Positions 47,973 through 62,330 of a stretch of DNA of 64,000 nt are shown one piece after another. The notes beneath the pieces are model-generated. The model ran no database searches. It was not told the DNA's origin and saw only the letters and a list, made by a program, of their open reading frames with translations. Within the stretch, counting starts at the first letter, position 1. Each line of letters starts with the position of its first letter. The DNA is from Coriaria nepalensis (taxonomy: Eukaryota > Streptophyta > Magnoliopsida > Cucurbitales > Coriariaceae): contig CP114499.1 of assembly GCA_027186245.1 (NCBI GenBank), forward strand, positions 5,275,001 to 5,339,000. The letters are read 5' to 3'. Both the position numbers and the translations under genes were made by a program.

Positions 47973-50900
47973 TCAGCTATTTCTGCAACCATGAACAATA
48001 GAACGACAATCCTTGATATCTACCTTCATGAAATTAGAAATCAGATAGGTCCTACTAATATAGACTATTATGACTTCTTATTTTTATCTAAAGCATGCTT
48101 GCAAGAATTCGGCAATTTGTACTTTTATTAGGTTTACGATGAAATTACACTCGTGCCTCGTCAAGTTTCAGGGTTTAGACACAATTTGCTTTTCTGCAAG
48201 TGATTATTTAAAGTCTAGAATAATTACTATACCCTCTGACTTCAGCTATTTCTCTGCAGTTCATCAATGTTAAAACTATAGCAGAACCATTACAGTCCGA
48301 CCGAAAAATCTGTGATTCGTGTGATACTGTCGGTGTATTTCCCTAGTTAGCCTATTAGTCCAGCGTTTTAAATTTCTAGGCCTAAACTGAATTCCAGAGC
48401 TAAATTGGAAAAGAGGGTTCTCAAATGGAGCCAATATAATCAACTTCATTGGTTTGGACAGGAATTCAACTGTATATTTTTTTTTATAAAGGGACCACTC
48501 TAATTTCATAAACCAAAGAGGGTACAACAACGTTATTTGCTAATTTCTAATAGTTAGAGTAATACTATTTGTCTTTTTTTTCTTTTATTATTATTGTTTT
48601 TTTGGGGGGTGGGGGGATGGATTAGGGAAAAATACAATGCATTTTCCATTTAAAAGGAAGCTACTTCATCTCTTACCACTGCTCCTCATCCTGAGTCGAT
48701 CTTTAGGGTATTTGAAAGTTGAACCCCAAGATTAGATGAAAAATTTAAGTATTAAAAGCCAAAGGAGCGTTTTTTTATTTTACCCTGTGAATTTATATAT
48801 CAATTTAAGTAACAAGCCACTATCATTTTAGCATTTTATGTGATAATAGAAAGAGGGAAGGAAAAAAAATACCTTTCCACTTGAAAGGCTGAAACTTCAA
48901 CTGCTACTCTCACTCCATCTACAATCTTCGAGCTTTGGCCTGGTTTTTGGGTCTCTTTGTCAGGAGGAAATAATGGATAAGGAGCCCTTTCTTCTTCCTC
49001 TTCCCCCTTTGAATCATCATCTACTTCATCAAATTCCAAGTCACGTAGAATCTTAGGAAGTGGGAAACTGCCATCCTCTGCAAACTTACTTCCCATTTCA
49101 ATGTCTATTTTCTCCTTTGAGCTAAAATCACTTTCCTCATAATTGGGAGTAATGGAAACTGTCGTCATGTGTTCATCTTCATCAATTGGTGATCGGAAAT
49201 CGTTCATTGAAGGGGGGATCTTTGATAGAAAGATTTCCCAAAGGTTTTTAATCAGTCCTCTGCTATATGGGTTTTCTTTCTTATCATATTGGTAGCGGAA
49301 ATTCTCATAAGTTGTCTGCATTGCAAAAATGATTCATTGACAAGTTTAGAAAAGATGGCGTGAAAGAAGCAGGGAAGAGAATATCATGTGAACAAGATGC
49401 AAATGTCAAAACTGTAAGAGAAGGCCTGGAGATGGAAGTTCTAAGTAATGAGATTTATTTACTACCATATTTTTTACACCGTAGACCATTCAATATTGTG
49501 TTGATAAATATAATTCACATAAAATTTGATGTTTCAAATCCTGACTATTTGGTAAGCTCAAGAAATGAATGCTCTATTATTGAAACATTGATTATAGAGA
49601 AAAGAAGGGAAAAAAATAGAGAAAAATAAAGAAAGGGAAAAGTAGGCAATTCTAAGAAATAGAATCCAGAAAATTTTGCAGTGCTTCCATTCTTTTCGAG
49701 ATGACATAGAATTTAACCCAAAAGGCCTCCAAAAATACAGGCAAAGGGGAAGAAAACAGCGTGCAACCATATGACGGAAAGAGTGTGCAAATGTTAAAGA
49801 ATTTAACCAGTCAAGCCCAACACCCATATATAAAACTGGAGTTGCACCAAATTTTCAGTTCACATATAATTTGTTAAGAATCAAAAACTTCTACTTTCCT
49901 CATTATCCTATATGTTACTCTCTTACAATCAATTTTGACAGAAGAGGAATTAAACGTCCAACAGATAAAGATATTAAGGAGACCTTGCTGTGAAAGAAAG
50001 AATCAGATATAAATTTTGCAGAAAAATTACTCGAATTAGGAAGAGTACAGAAAGGTCACCTGATTTGTAAATGTAAGATAGCAATGAAACATGCTTAGGC
50101 CACCAACAAACCAGACAGATATGAAGCAGTATACAATGAGAACATCTGTGAGGGGATCTTTTGTTATAGCTTTCAAAAGACTGCCTTCATGTTGAACAAG
50201 GATGATCCAGCAGAATGAAAACACATAGATGCATAAGATGGTTGACGTTGATATAAACATGAAGAAGAACCTATAATTACGCTGCAACCATAATTAATAA
50301 AAAATGGAGAAAATATTAGAATCTAACCATGGAAAAGCATAAAAGCATTAGCAAGGTCTTGGTAGTAATTGGAAAATGGTTTTCAGAGTTGGAGAGCATT
50401 CAAACAATCAGTAAATACATGCATGGTTATATGAGAAATTCTAGGCTACACATGAAGTATGTGCTCCAACAGCCAGGATCATGCAAGATTATCACCTTTT
50501 GACCTCAGATGTTCATGTGGCATGATCTCAACAATAGGAAGTATGTAAAATATTCACCAGAAGTTACCACAAGAAATATTCAAATTTCAAATATAAAGGC
50601 CACAAACATTTCACATTTATAGAACCACATTTCAAATAAGAACATTATATGTGATCAACATCCGTTAAAATAATTGCCTAATGAGAAAAATAAAAGATTT
50701 AAAAGAAACCAAGAGCTTACTACTCCAATGCACTGACCAACCCATGGACAATGATGATCAAATCTCTGAACACAATTGTTGCAGATAGAACAATGAGAAG
50801 CACGTGGAGGCCGATAAAGCAAACAAGTATCACAGTACTTCACTTTGACTATTTGACCATTTACAATCACATCTTTTGCTCGTGGAAGCTTCAAATGAGG

Positions 50901-52031
50901 AGTTCTCCCGTTAATCCACTCAATGGAAGGTGTAGGTATATTATCCCCTTCCTCCAACAACTCAGGCGGCCTTGAATTTCTAGGGACTATACCAGGATCT
51001 CTACTAGAGGTCAAGAATAGAAACGTTAAATCCTGCAAGAAATGAATTTCAGAATTGAACTGAAATGGAACAAAATCACTTCACCATCTTTCTATACGGT
51101 AGACAATAAGAGCAGTACTTACCAAAATAGTGAGGAGGATTCCTCCAATCAATACTGGATACCACAAGAGAACATCCTTAGGGTCCTTACCATGGATCTT
51201 CAGAAAAACCCTTACACAAAATGCAACTGCAGGACCCGTGATAAGGAGTACGGAGAGAAACAGAGAGGATGAATCTGGACCAAATATAAATCTCCCTCCA
51301 CATAGAAATTTCTAAAAACCAAAGGGATAAAAAGGTTCAGTAAAAAAGCAAGATCATTTTGGAAAGCCATATATCACAAAATCTTTGGATCAATCCAAAG
51401 TCAGCACGTCCAAAGACTTGAAATCAATTAAGACAATTTTTCTCGTGCCATATTGTGTTCATCATCTAATACCGTATTTAGAATGACAGACAATGTCACT
51501 AGTTAAGTTAGGCCTGTAAATACTAATAATTAAAAGGCAAAAGAAGTGATAAATTATATAGCTCAAGTCTCATCACCGAGGGCAACGAATGGGCAAAAAA
51601 TGACTCTTTTTATATGCTCTAATTACATCTACCTCCGGTTGCTTATAACTCCGGGAAAAAGAAAACACTGTATACAGATGATATAAATTGACCGAAAGTA
51701 AACTTCTAAAGTTCATAATAAAAAGATCTCAATGAGGAAGACAAGCATGTACATAACTTTTTTAATAGCTAAAACGAACTCGGCCAGTTGATACTTCCAT
51801 TAAGAAACTGAACAAGGATGAATCAAAAACAAAAGAGTACAAATCGAGTAGGAAATTGTGAAATTCATGATGAAATGGACCACAATATGAGTTTTAAAAA
51901 AAAACAATCAAGAGAAAAAAAAAATGTAAGAGAAAAAGAGAGAGACTCACATTGCTTCCCCTCCAAACTTGATATAGCCTCCTAGCCTTCTTCGGGACCA
52001 TATCTCCTCTACGCCTCCGATCAGAAACCAT
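47973..52031 (-). CDS. DHHC-type protein S-acyltransferase
   Basis: Multi-pass membrane enzyme attaching palmitate or similar fatty acids to Cys of target proteins via a DHHC-bound acyl intermediate. Exons in coding order: 52031-51951, 51311-51123, 51032-50721, 50281-50060, 49315-48873, 47982-47973; in phase, 1,257 nt (418 residues). Two N-terminal membrane spans, the DPG motif ([15 protein letters not shown]), the Cys-rich domain [20 protein letters not shown] with catalytic DHHC ([12 protein letters not shown]), two more spans, the TTxE motif (TTYENF), and an acidic cytosolic tail. It is closest to the plant PAT07/08/09 group by my recollection. The last coding exon is tiny (about 10 nt); if the last intron is retained the protein instead ends [13 protein letters not shown] chose the ATG at 52031 because it leads straight into the conserved LYQVWRGSN. 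Confidence 0.9.
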
Positions 52032-54204
52032 ATCAGGGCCGCAGGGCAGAAACACTTATGATTTTTCCGGACAAACCATCGATGGAAACCCAAATCAAGA
52101 ACATGAACCCAAGAAATGAACGATCCCCTAAACAAATTTCCTCGTCCGGGTTTGTATGCGAGAGTGCAGTAGATGCGAGAACGGAGCTAGAAGAGAGACA
52201 GAGGATTTCTCGATCAAAAGCGAAAAAACCAGCTAAGCCCTCTCCGCTCGCCAAAATTTCTTCTTCAGAGGGAGAGGGGGTCAATCGATTAAGCCAGAAC
52301 CTCTCTTCTCTCTCTCTCTCTCTGGAAAAACTTTTCTTCCTTAGTCTCTCTTCTGACATGCTGGAACTTTGTGTTTGGGCGGATGTTTCAATTTCTCGCG
52401 GCTTTTTCGCGCTTAATATTCTCATTTTATTATATATCGAAATGAAAAAAATAATAAATGAAGCATATACCAGTCATTAGTCAGGGTATGCTTACAGTTT
52501 TTTTTTTTTTTTTAATTATATGAAAATCGGTTTTGGAGAGGGAATAAAAGTATTTGGCATGATTTGTTTATAATAAAAATTTCAAAAATTAGTGTTTTTG
52601 AAAATAAGTAAAAAAACAGTAAAAAATACAAAAATTATTATTAATTATTTTTTGAATTTACAAAAATATTTTTTTTATTATTTCATTGATCATTTTATTT
52701 ATATCAGATTCGATCCATTTTTGAGGATAGTCATCATTCAATATGTTGGATACTATTATATACCCATTAAGTTAATTTAAGTTACTTTTATGGGTCAATG
52801 GTCGAATAGTCTCGACATATGAAGAATCGTTTGACCCTCCTTAAAGTAGTTTACGGGTTCAATAGCTCTTTACAAATCGAGTCTGTTGTTCGACTTATAG
52901 AGTAACTCTAAGAGTCGAAGTGCTCTTTATAGGTCGAGGCTTTTCGATTCGTAGAGCAACTTATAATTACATGTGAGATGCATATACCGACATCTCATAT
53001 GTGAAATGCACAAACTTATAAAATAATTTAGAGTTACAGAACGGTATGATGTCTAAAATATAAAAATATAGTACAATTTCGGGCCTCGCACAACAAAATT
53101 TTAATGTGGTGTGATACCAAAACCGCACCATATATATACCTAAACCGGCAGATACCCCATATATAACAAGTCGGATCGGGTCGGATTTGACCCATTACAC
53201 ATCCCTAGTTTCATCCACGTTTGCATTCAATAAGCTCGTATCTTAAAAATTGGTTTTCAATCAAAATTTACCAAAAAAGTGTTAGTTCTAAGAAATCGAT
53301 TGTGTCTTGATATATTTTTTATAATGATGACAAAAATTAGTTTTATTAATATAAAATAACAAAAAATTGCTAAACACAACCTTGCTGATTCATATTAATT
53401 AGAAGACGAAGAAGATCGCCTCTGTTTTTCCCAATTTGCTGATTCATATTAATTAGGTGCACTGTTCTTAGTTCAATTAAAACCACCAAAATTCTTACTC
53501 CCCCACTTACTGAATCCACCGTTTTTGAAATGACATAAACCTGCCCTAAATTACACCAATATTTTCTATTTAAAGATATAGTGGTATTTTTTAGTATTTT
53601 CTAAAATAAAAATAAAAATAATATTTTTTTCTCATTTTTGATAACATAATTTTTAATATCTAATAATAATAATAATTTAATATAAAAAATAATTATATAA
53701 TTTAATATTAAAAAATAATTATATAATTTAATATTAAAAAATAATTATAAAACTAAGTGATTTATGACATAATATTACCACCCATAACTTCCTATTAAAT
53801 CATTATTTACAACTTAGTGTCCGCATTCTAATCACGTGCTCAACGGGTCAAGCCATTTGGACTCTCTCTCCTAGGCATCATTTAATATTATTTTGGTCCC
53901 AAAAAACATTATATATTTATTACAATACTATCTTTTATATTCACCAAACATTAAAGCAAATAAATAAATATATATATAATAATATAATGATCCACCTTGG
54001 AATGGGACAACCTTGATCAAAATCAGACATATGGTATATACGCTGTCGTTTCAGGGTCTCCACTAACAACCGCACTACACTTGTGTATGCTACTCCCATT
54101 TATTTTTTCAGGTCACAACTCCTCTGAACCGCTGCTCTCTCTCTCTCTCTCAATTCTGCAACTTTCTCTCTCTAAAAAGGGTGATAACGGAGGAAGAACA
54201 AGCA
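52032..54204. other. Divergent spacer between DHHC and RING genes
   Basis: Left part (to about 52420) is the 5' UTR and promoter of the DHHC gene, with a CT microsatellite near 52305-52322. Right part holds the RING gene promoter; A/T runs at 53640-53760 include a 30-bp motif AAAAAATAATTATATAATTTAATATT-like unit repeated about three times, and a CT run lies at 54133-54152. No gene in between. Confidence 0.55.
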
Positions 54205-57200
54205 ATGCGTGGTCATGGTGGCGGCGATGGAAGTAATTCCTTTCTCGGTCACTCTAATCTTAGCACGACCTTCGCAATCCCGCTAACTCGCTACACAACC
54301 CGTCTGATCAACTCCGACCACCACCGGATCTTTCTCGGCGACTGCGCTGATTCTCGATCCGACGGCGAGGATGAAGACAACGAATACTACAGTGGCCGCT
54401 CCATTCTTGGTGGTAGTTGCTCTTACTCAAAGCCTATTTTGGTTCTGGACGTCGTTTGGAACCTGGCGTTTGTTATAATCGCGGTGGTGGTTCTGCTTTC
54501 CGCTTTTAGAGAACTTCCATCTGTTCCTTTGAGGCTATGGATTTGTGGTTATGCTTTCCAGTCGCTCTTGCATGTTGGTTTGTTGTTCGTGGAGTATCGG
54601 AGGAGGAAATCTCGGTATGGGTTTGACGATCGGAGTTCTAGGGATGGGCTTTCTTCGTCTTGGAGGCGTAATAGGTCTTTCTTCTTCTTCTTTTTTTCCT
54701 GTTGAAAAGTTCTTATTTTTTTATTTTATTTTATTTTTAGCGGGAGTTTTATTTTATTTTATCTTATTTTCTGTGCTCGTTGTGAATGTATTTTTAGCGC
54801 ATATATAGAGATCTTAGACAAGTGAGCATATATGTCCCTTTTTTCTTTTTATGTCACTTACTTCTGAATTCTCTATACTGCAAGTCTTTCATCAAATTTA
54901 TTTCTGTTTTATATGAAGTCTCTAGAGAATTTACATTTCGGGTTGAATAGGGAGTGAAGCAAACAACACTTTGTTGAGATATTTATGTTAATTGCATGTT
55001 GCATTTGAGAATTTTTGGTGTGTTGGTTATAGTTTATATAGGATGCATAAAGTAATTTGAACATGCATTGTTAGGTCTGGTATCTTATGAATTTGTATAT
55101 GCGGGGTGGTTCATTCTTTGGGGTCAGTTATAACTATGTTTTCTTCTTCTTTTATTTATGGTATTGGCATTTAATAATGCGTGAAAGGTTTGAGGAATTA
55201 GAACGTTTCTTATGATATAATGTAATAATAATTTCATTAGACATCTTTCGTTTTTTTTTCATTGATTGCTGAGCAAATGAGATGAAAGGCCTGGTGGACT
55301 CGGTTGATTGGGCTGTACCCTTAGGTTGAGATGATAGATGGATGTTTTCATCTTTCTGATATCATTACTTTGCTTTCTGATATCATTACTAAAAAGTGAG
55401 CTTTTTTTATTTCCCTTTTCCTGCTTGACGGGTTGAAAGAGAAAATGCAACAGTAGAGAATACCTTTGGCCAAACAAAGAAAATGGATAATAGACTGTTT
55501 GCAGGAACAGAGAAGGTATCAATGGACTATCAAAGACTGCACGACCCTTCTTATTTCTTGTTTCCACTGAACTTGTGAAGAAACTATTGAGATTAAATGT
55601 TGAACATGAGGTGTTAGTGAATCCTTAGCAACTTAGTTCTATTTGCGATTCATGTTACTGTTTTGGTCAATTGAACTATGTAGCACCTGCTTTTTTTTTT
55701 TCGTGGCCAAAAGTAGCACCACTTGGTTAGCCTTTTGACATTCCATTTGAGTACTTGATTTAGTTAGCTGTTGGCTGCTCCTTCATGTTCATGCTGTGAG
55801 TGGCTCTGCTTTTCTCTATATCCCCCGCCTGCCCTTTTTTTCTCTGAAATCTTTTTGGTATTTACAGTTTTATTGAATTTCCCTTGAAATACCACTTCCT
55901 TCCTATGTATGAAGCTGTTCTTTTTTTTTTTTCCCTTCATCTTTTCTGGAGTGGTATAGTTATTTTCCTTTTTGTTTACAGGGAAAGCTGCTTCTAAAAT
56001 CTAGTATTTAGCATTTGCAATTACTTGTTGCAATAAGTCGTTATTTTCAATACCTTCAAATTTGTTGTATTAGTCATTATATTGAATATTCCAAATAGAA
56101 AAAATTGTTTCTGCTTCATCAATGAGAAATCCACAAGTTACATTCATGGTTTCATCCATTTTTAATGTTTTACCATAATGTGTTAAATAACTGAATATTA
56201 TATCTGTTAACGCAGTCTTCTTAAGAGATTGGAGTCCACAAATGTAATGATATCCTCAGTCTGGTGGGTGTTTGGGTTCTACTGGATTGTCATGGGAGGT
56301 CAACCACTACTACAAGATTCTCCCCGCCTTTACTGGTAATTAAGAGATACACCAGTCATATTACGTTTCAAAGTAACCCTTACTTTCTCTCATCATCATT
56401 TCTGTGATATTACCATTGTACCTGCAGGATCACAGTGGTTTTTCTAGCCTTTGATGTATTCTTCATTATCTTCTGCGTGGGGATGGCTTGTGTTATTTTC
56501 TTTGTTCTCTGTTGCTGCATCCCAGTTGTAGCATTTGCCTATGCAATGACAATCCGAGAAGGTGCTTCTGAAGACGATATCAGGACCCTTCCTAGGTATA
56601 GATTCCGGGCTGCTAAGAAACAGGAACTTGTCGAGCCAAGGTTGGAATCTGACAACAGTGGTCATATCAATGAACTTGTTCTTCACTCTGAGGATTCGGT
56701 ATGCACCATTTGCCTTACCTCAATATCATTTTTTTTCCTGGAGTATTATCATGTTTCGATCCTTCTTGCGATTATGATTTGACCCCTGGCTCTCGATCCA
56801 ACATGATACACAAGATAACATTTAGATTAATTTGTGTTGTGGCTGACAAATGGTGTCTTCATCTAGTTTTATTTGATTATATAAAGAAAGAAGAAGAGAA
56901 AATCCAAATAGAAATGTAGTATTGATTTTGGACTTAAAACTTTAAACACTCCTTAAATGGCCTGACCTTGGGTGAATGATCTGAAAAATAATTTATTTCA
57001 TCCTTTAATTTTATTGAAGTTTTGCTCCCTCTACAATTTTTTGGTATTTTTTTTTTCTTTTTTCTTTTTTTTTTTGGTTTTTTCTTCAAATTTATTTAGC
57101 TTCTAGTTTACCTCATCAATTGTCCCTTGCTTGAGTAGACACCTCTCATACTTCTTTTGTGTGATGGTGTCTTCCCTCTGTCTAAAATCATTAACATTTA

Positions 57201-57623
57201 TCTTCCAGTCTTATATTGACTTAAATTCAAAGTCATGGAAATTTCAGTTTTTCTGGTTCATCTCTGAAAAATTGAAATCAGATACTAAGTAAAAATGAGA
57301 ACGATATAATAAATTAGTGACTACTCGAACTCTGTACTCTGTTCAAAAAATTATCCTTGTTATTTGTATTGCTATGCAGAAATTCTTTCTGAAAAAAAAT
57401 CTAGCTTTCCATGTTTTGCTTTATTCTAATTCTTGCATGCATTAAAAATTTGATTTTGTAGGAATGCTGCATTTGCCTGTCGCGGTATGTAGAGGGAACA
57501 GAACTCTATACTCTCCCGTGTAGCCACCATTTCCATTGTGGATGCATAAGCAAATGGCTGCGAATAAATTCGACTTGCCCCTTGTGCAAGTTTAACATCC
57601 TTAGGGGTGATACTTTGGTTTAG
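54205..57623 (+). CDS. Membrane-anchored RING-H2 E3 ubiquitin ligase
   Basis: Probable E3 ligase anchored in an endomembrane. Four exons, 54205-54674, 56216-56335, 56428-56698, 57462-57623; GT-AG and in phase, 1,023 nt (340 residues). After a polar, Asp-rich N-terminus come four hydrophobic segments: [56 protein letters not shown] and a long one starting [13 protein letters not shown]. The C-terminus is a RING-H2 domain: ECCICLSRY, then [15 protein letters not shown] and STCPLC, giving the C-x2-C, C-x-H-x2-H-x2-C, C-x2-C ligand pattern. It matches the plant family of At1g63170/At4g11680-like proteins. Start chosen at ATG 54205; upstream in-frame codons lack an ATG. Intron 1 is 1.5 kb, the longest. 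Confidence 0.92.
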
Positions 57624-60168
57624 CATCTCTCCCTTTTGAGCCCAAAAGAAAATGGTTAAGAGAAGAGAAGAGAAGGGAGGGAAGAGAAGGGAGGGAAGAG
57701 AAGATGGTAGATTTTCTTACACCAAATCTAATTCGGGAAAATTTTTTATTTCCTAATTAAGCTCCCATTTTGTTAATAGAATTTACATTGTGAGCTTTGT
57801 TTAATGAGGGCCATTTTTCTTTATAGTTTTCTTTACCCCCTCGATCATGTAAATCATGTTAGATGTAATTATTTCACGAGGATTTTCGCCTCCTTTCTTT
57901 CCATTTGGTTTTGCATACCTCAAACATCATGGTACATGGAATTATGTTACTCATGCCCCAAATTAGAAAACCCTGAACTTGATAATCAGTTGCTAACTCC
58001 AAAATCAGACGATCAAAAGAATGAGGAGCTGATCTAATGATTTGAGGATCGAACGACCCACACCGGATTTGGTCAATTTGCTCACTAACTCATTATTGCT
58101 TTGTAACCTTCTCAATGGAATTGAAACTATTATTCAGGGAACTGATCGATCTGACTACAAAGAATACTAAGAACTTAAGAAATTGAGTATTTCAGGAAAA
58201 TTAGAATTGGGATTCTTTATTGATCACGTTCTCGTCGAAGGGAAACAACCTCCGCTCGCAAAATAAGACACAGACTATGGGCATGCTTGGTAATGTGTTT
58301 TGTTTTTGGCATTTCAAAAATGGATTCTTATAATCATTACAAAAAATTAGGTTAGGAGACAAAAAAATGGTTTTTGATATGTAAAACTTGTTTGGAAAGT
58401 GAGGGAAAATTTATTTATTACAATGCAAACCCATTTGGTATCTCTGTTTTGATATCCGATTTTTTTCTTTTACCAAACGGATTATTTTGATGAAATATCA
58501 TCCTGAAGTTGAAATTTGGGCTCTTTTCTTCCTCAAGCCTTCTCGTCTTTCTCAGACCGTCATGATTCTAGGGCTTCTTTCTTCACCAATCTTCACGAAA
58601 TCTTCGTCAATCGTCTCAGATTGATGAAAATAGGGTTCCTTTCTCGCGCTCTCTCTCTCTTCCTCTCTTCATCTTCGCCTACAATGATTTTAAATGATCA
58701 CAATTGCTCTTTCTTCACTGTGGTAGTACAAAACATACCTATGAAGAATTCAAAACAGTAATAATCATATAGGATCAATTTACTTTTACTTATATACATA
58801 TAAAAAAAAGGCATGGGAGTGAATTTGACTCATAAGAATTCATGCTTGTTCAATCCGGTGAAAAGAAAGGCAGGTCAAGTGTGGACTAGTATATGAGAGT
58901 GAGAAAAGCAGTTAAAGTTGCTTTAATAGCTGTGCGGTATTTAATGCCATTGTACCGTAATTGGAGAATAGAGAATTCTGCTTTTTGGGTTAACCGAGTT
59001 ATCCTCAAATAAAGTATAGTATGCGGAAGCGTAAAATATAAAAATATTTTGAAAAAATAGTAATTTAAATTGCAAGTAAATTAAAAGTGATAAAATAAAA
59101 TGTAGATATATTAAAAGTAAGATAGATAAGGTATGTATTAAATTAAAATGTAATGTTAAATAAAGTGTATAATTTAAATATTCAATAAATTAAAAAGTAT
59201 TAAAACAAAGATATTAAAAATAAATAAAGCACTGGATTAAAATAATAATATTATATTATAATTGAAAAAGACTTCCTCTTTGAATTAGTCGACCAAGACT
59301 TCCTCTTTGCAACCAGACCCCTTTCCACTTGAAGTGACACCTTTGGATTTGCTTAATACCTCTTGAAATTAGTCAAAAGTCTTCTCTAATTTGCAAATCT
59401 ATCATTGAATCCCTAGACTTGAGAAAAATTTCCTTTGACTTTGCATAAATGCTCTGAAATCAACCAAAACAGACTAAAATGAAGAACAATCAACCAAAAA
59501 TCAGTCGACTTTTAGCCTTCAAGATCTCAGGCGGCCAAAATCAAACGGCTATGGCTGGCCGCTTGGTCACACTTAGTTATCCAATGCGACTGATTTGCCT
59601 TTTCGCTAACTTGATCGTATTTTTGGCCTACTTTGTCCCTTTTTTAGCCAATTTTACTATTTTCCTGTTTTAGTGTCAAAATGCAAATTTTAGTATCAAT
59701 AGATACATTAACATTACGTGGTAACCACATGAGAAAATCTGTTAAAATGAATAAGAGGATTCATTATAACTAATCTTTATATCAAAGTGTTAGATTATAA
59801 CTATATAAACTTTGAAGGGTAGGGTCATTATAATAAATTAACTTTTGGTTCATTATAATTTCCCCAAAAGTGAATTAATCCTCCAAATAAAGCCAAACAA
59901 GCAAAAACCAAATGAAATCCAATTTGCAAACCGTATAAGATTGACCTTTGTATTCGGCAGCTGAAGTTACATATTAGCAGTTAGAAATGATTACGATAAA
60001 GAACTTCACCAAAAAACCACATGGTTTGTAAATCAAATAAAATAAAACCACTTCTAACTTAACATCGGAAAGAAAATGTACATCGAATACTCATATACTA
60101 ACAAAATTGTGCAACAGAATAGTGATAGACCTCTTTCAGTAGTGAATCAACTATGTATCGAGTACCAG
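57624..60168. other. Intergenic region between RING and ALADIN genes
   Basis: Starts with the RING gene 3' UTR, including a GAGAAGGGAGG purine-rich repeat at about 57660-57705. The middle is AT-rich. A segment at about 59500-59720 has weak similarity in style to the possible solo LTR near 27200 (GGCCGCTTGGTC, ATGCAAATTTTAGTATCAA). The last 150 bp are ALADIN 3' UTR. Confidence 0.5.
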
Positions 60169-62330
60169 TTACGGAAGGACATGAGAGCGAAATATGAGCG
60201 GGTAGGTACAGCAAAATCCACTACTCCAGCACTGCAAATGTGGTTGAATCAATTAATAATTTCATAATAGTCATCATCAATGCAATACGAATCATAAAAT
60301 ACTAGGCAGTATGACATAAGACAGCGCATTATATTCTTGAACTGTGATTATATATACTTTGCAACCAAAAACACATGCATTGCTAAATCACAGTAAGATT
60401 TCATGTTAGCAAACAAAGAGGATGTTTAATAAGCATCCATTCCAAAGATACGATGAGTAAAAGCAAAGGAAGTTTTGAACATACCACAGAAAGCAAGGGT
60501 CCTTGCTTAAATTTGTTGTGAAACGAAAATGATACTGGCTTGGGATTCTCTCCCGGTCCTCTAATGAAGCCACTGAAGTAAGGCAGCACATATTTTCAGT
60601 CACCAGTCAAATTAAATTTCTTCTCACGAATGCTAAATTGTTAGTACGCATGCCTCAACCAATTACAATCTACAGTTACCAAGAAAATGAAACAAATAAC
60701 TCACATTAGTGATGACGAAATCAGGGGTGATCTTTTGACATCATATATTGCTACCAGGCCCCTGTATGATTCATCCCCACCCTTGAGAGATACAGCCAAT
60801 CGCTCTCCCGAAGCATCCCAGGCTATCTTCTCAATACCCTGACTGAATAAAGAACACAACGTGTTATAATAGTTCATTGCTTACATTTAGAAAGAGCATT
60901 TTTGATTAGCTACAAAAATCAAGAGCACTAAAAGGGTTTCACAAAAGTAATCAACAAAATCAAGAGTTAAATTTCGTGATGTTTGAAATTTTGAAGGCTC
61001 CAGCCAGAACATGTAAGATTGGAAAACAAAACTAATTAGGAAGAGAGATACACAAGGAACATAAAAATGCAACTATTTAAAAAATGGCACAGAACCACAA
61101 TACATAAAAATGTCTACCTGCTCATCAATGGTATTGTCTCTGGCAAATTGACAGGTAATAGATGCGCATCTGGAGAAGAACATCAGAGTGAGCTGATTAG
61201 TAATCAACTGTACTCAATTAATACTTGCCAAGTGCATCCGACTCTAGAATCCCGGTATATGACATATAAAGATGGATAATGATTGTACAAAAGCTTTGAT
61301 AGAATCCGAAGAAAAAATAGATCTCTTCTGTTCTGTTCAAAATAGGCTTTTTATTTGTGATTTTGACTTTTGGTTCCTTTTTCAAGTTTTGTTACAGCTC
61401 CACACGGCTTTGAACTAAAAACTTGAATCTTTAAGGATCACTGAAACAGTAAGATTTACTTCGTAAGATTGTTTAGTCCTACTATATACCTATAATAATC
61501 AATGCCTAAATAACAGATATATGCTTGTGATACAAGTTAAATGGATATAAAAACTTAGAAGGCTTCTATTCACCTCAACCAAAAACTAAAATAGTTACCA
61601 GGATATATAAATTCATGAACTTACATTTCAGTAACATGTCTCACAATAAATTCCTATTGTTTCAATAGCAATACTTTTAATGAGTAAAATCTATATTACT
61701 CATTAAAAGTAAGAAGATATAAATTTACTTAAAATGGACAGTGTAAACTCGCCTTAGGGTGAGTAGGTAAGGATTGAATGTAGAACTGAACTTAAATGAA
61801 TAATTTGTTATAATTGTACTCATTCTAATCATCATTCCAGTCACAATTTTATTATTTCATATACAAACACAAATAGACTTTTTTTTTTCTCTCTTTTGTA
61901 AGCACTACTAATACACACTACTTTTATTATTGTTTTAACTCTATTTGTTATGTCTTCTTTCTTCAGCGCTTTTAAGACTTTGTCTAGAACTCTCACTTCA
62001 CTAATTCTATTGTGTGTCATGTGCACGTTGGTATGTCTCTATTTCTTATTCTTATACAGGAAGTGAAACAAAAAAAGTTGAGATACCTTTGCATCAAACT
62101 TCATATGCAAATAACAGCTATAATAACAAATGTAAGATGAGGCCGTTCACCGACAATCTTAAGTGTCATACCCTAATCTCTACCAGATTGAAAATTAACT
62201 TGAAAGAGGAAGAATGGAAAATCTCCATACCTAATGAAGGAGGCTTTGATGCGAAGTGAATGGAACCCAAAGTTGAAGATCCAGAGAAAGCAAGTAGTAT
62301 CATATGCCCAGCAGGATCCCATATTGCTCC
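60169..62330 (-). CDS. AAAS: ALADIN nucleoporin, C-terminal part (gene runs off window)
   Basis: WD40-repeat protein of the nuclear pore complex. Five 3' exons are visible in coding order: 62330-62231, 61169-61118, 60842-60705, 60572-60485, 60231-60169; in phase, 441 nt (146 codons plus stop). The protein reads GAIWDPAGHMILLAFSGSST, later IEKIAWDASGERLAVS, FIRGPGENPKPVSFSFHN, FKQGPLLSVCWSSGFCCTYP and ends FRSHVLP, which matches plant ALADIN almost motif by motif. The exon starting 60842 uses the acceptor TTATTCAG rather than the nearby TCAG, since only that keeps frame. No upstream ALADIN exon is visible between 62331 and 64000, so the 5' exons lie outside and the incomplete intron exceeds 1.6 kb. 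Confidence 0.93.

Noticed and set aside
52058..52480. 140-codon plus-strand frame and overlapping 130-codon minus frame
   Set aside because: They cover the 5' leader of the DHHC gene; composition is Ser/Arg/Glu from CT-rich sequence and no family is recognised.
58516..58761. 81-codon frame rich in Ser, Phe and Leu
   Set aside because: Pyrimidine-rich sequence, no domain, no splice context; likely chance.
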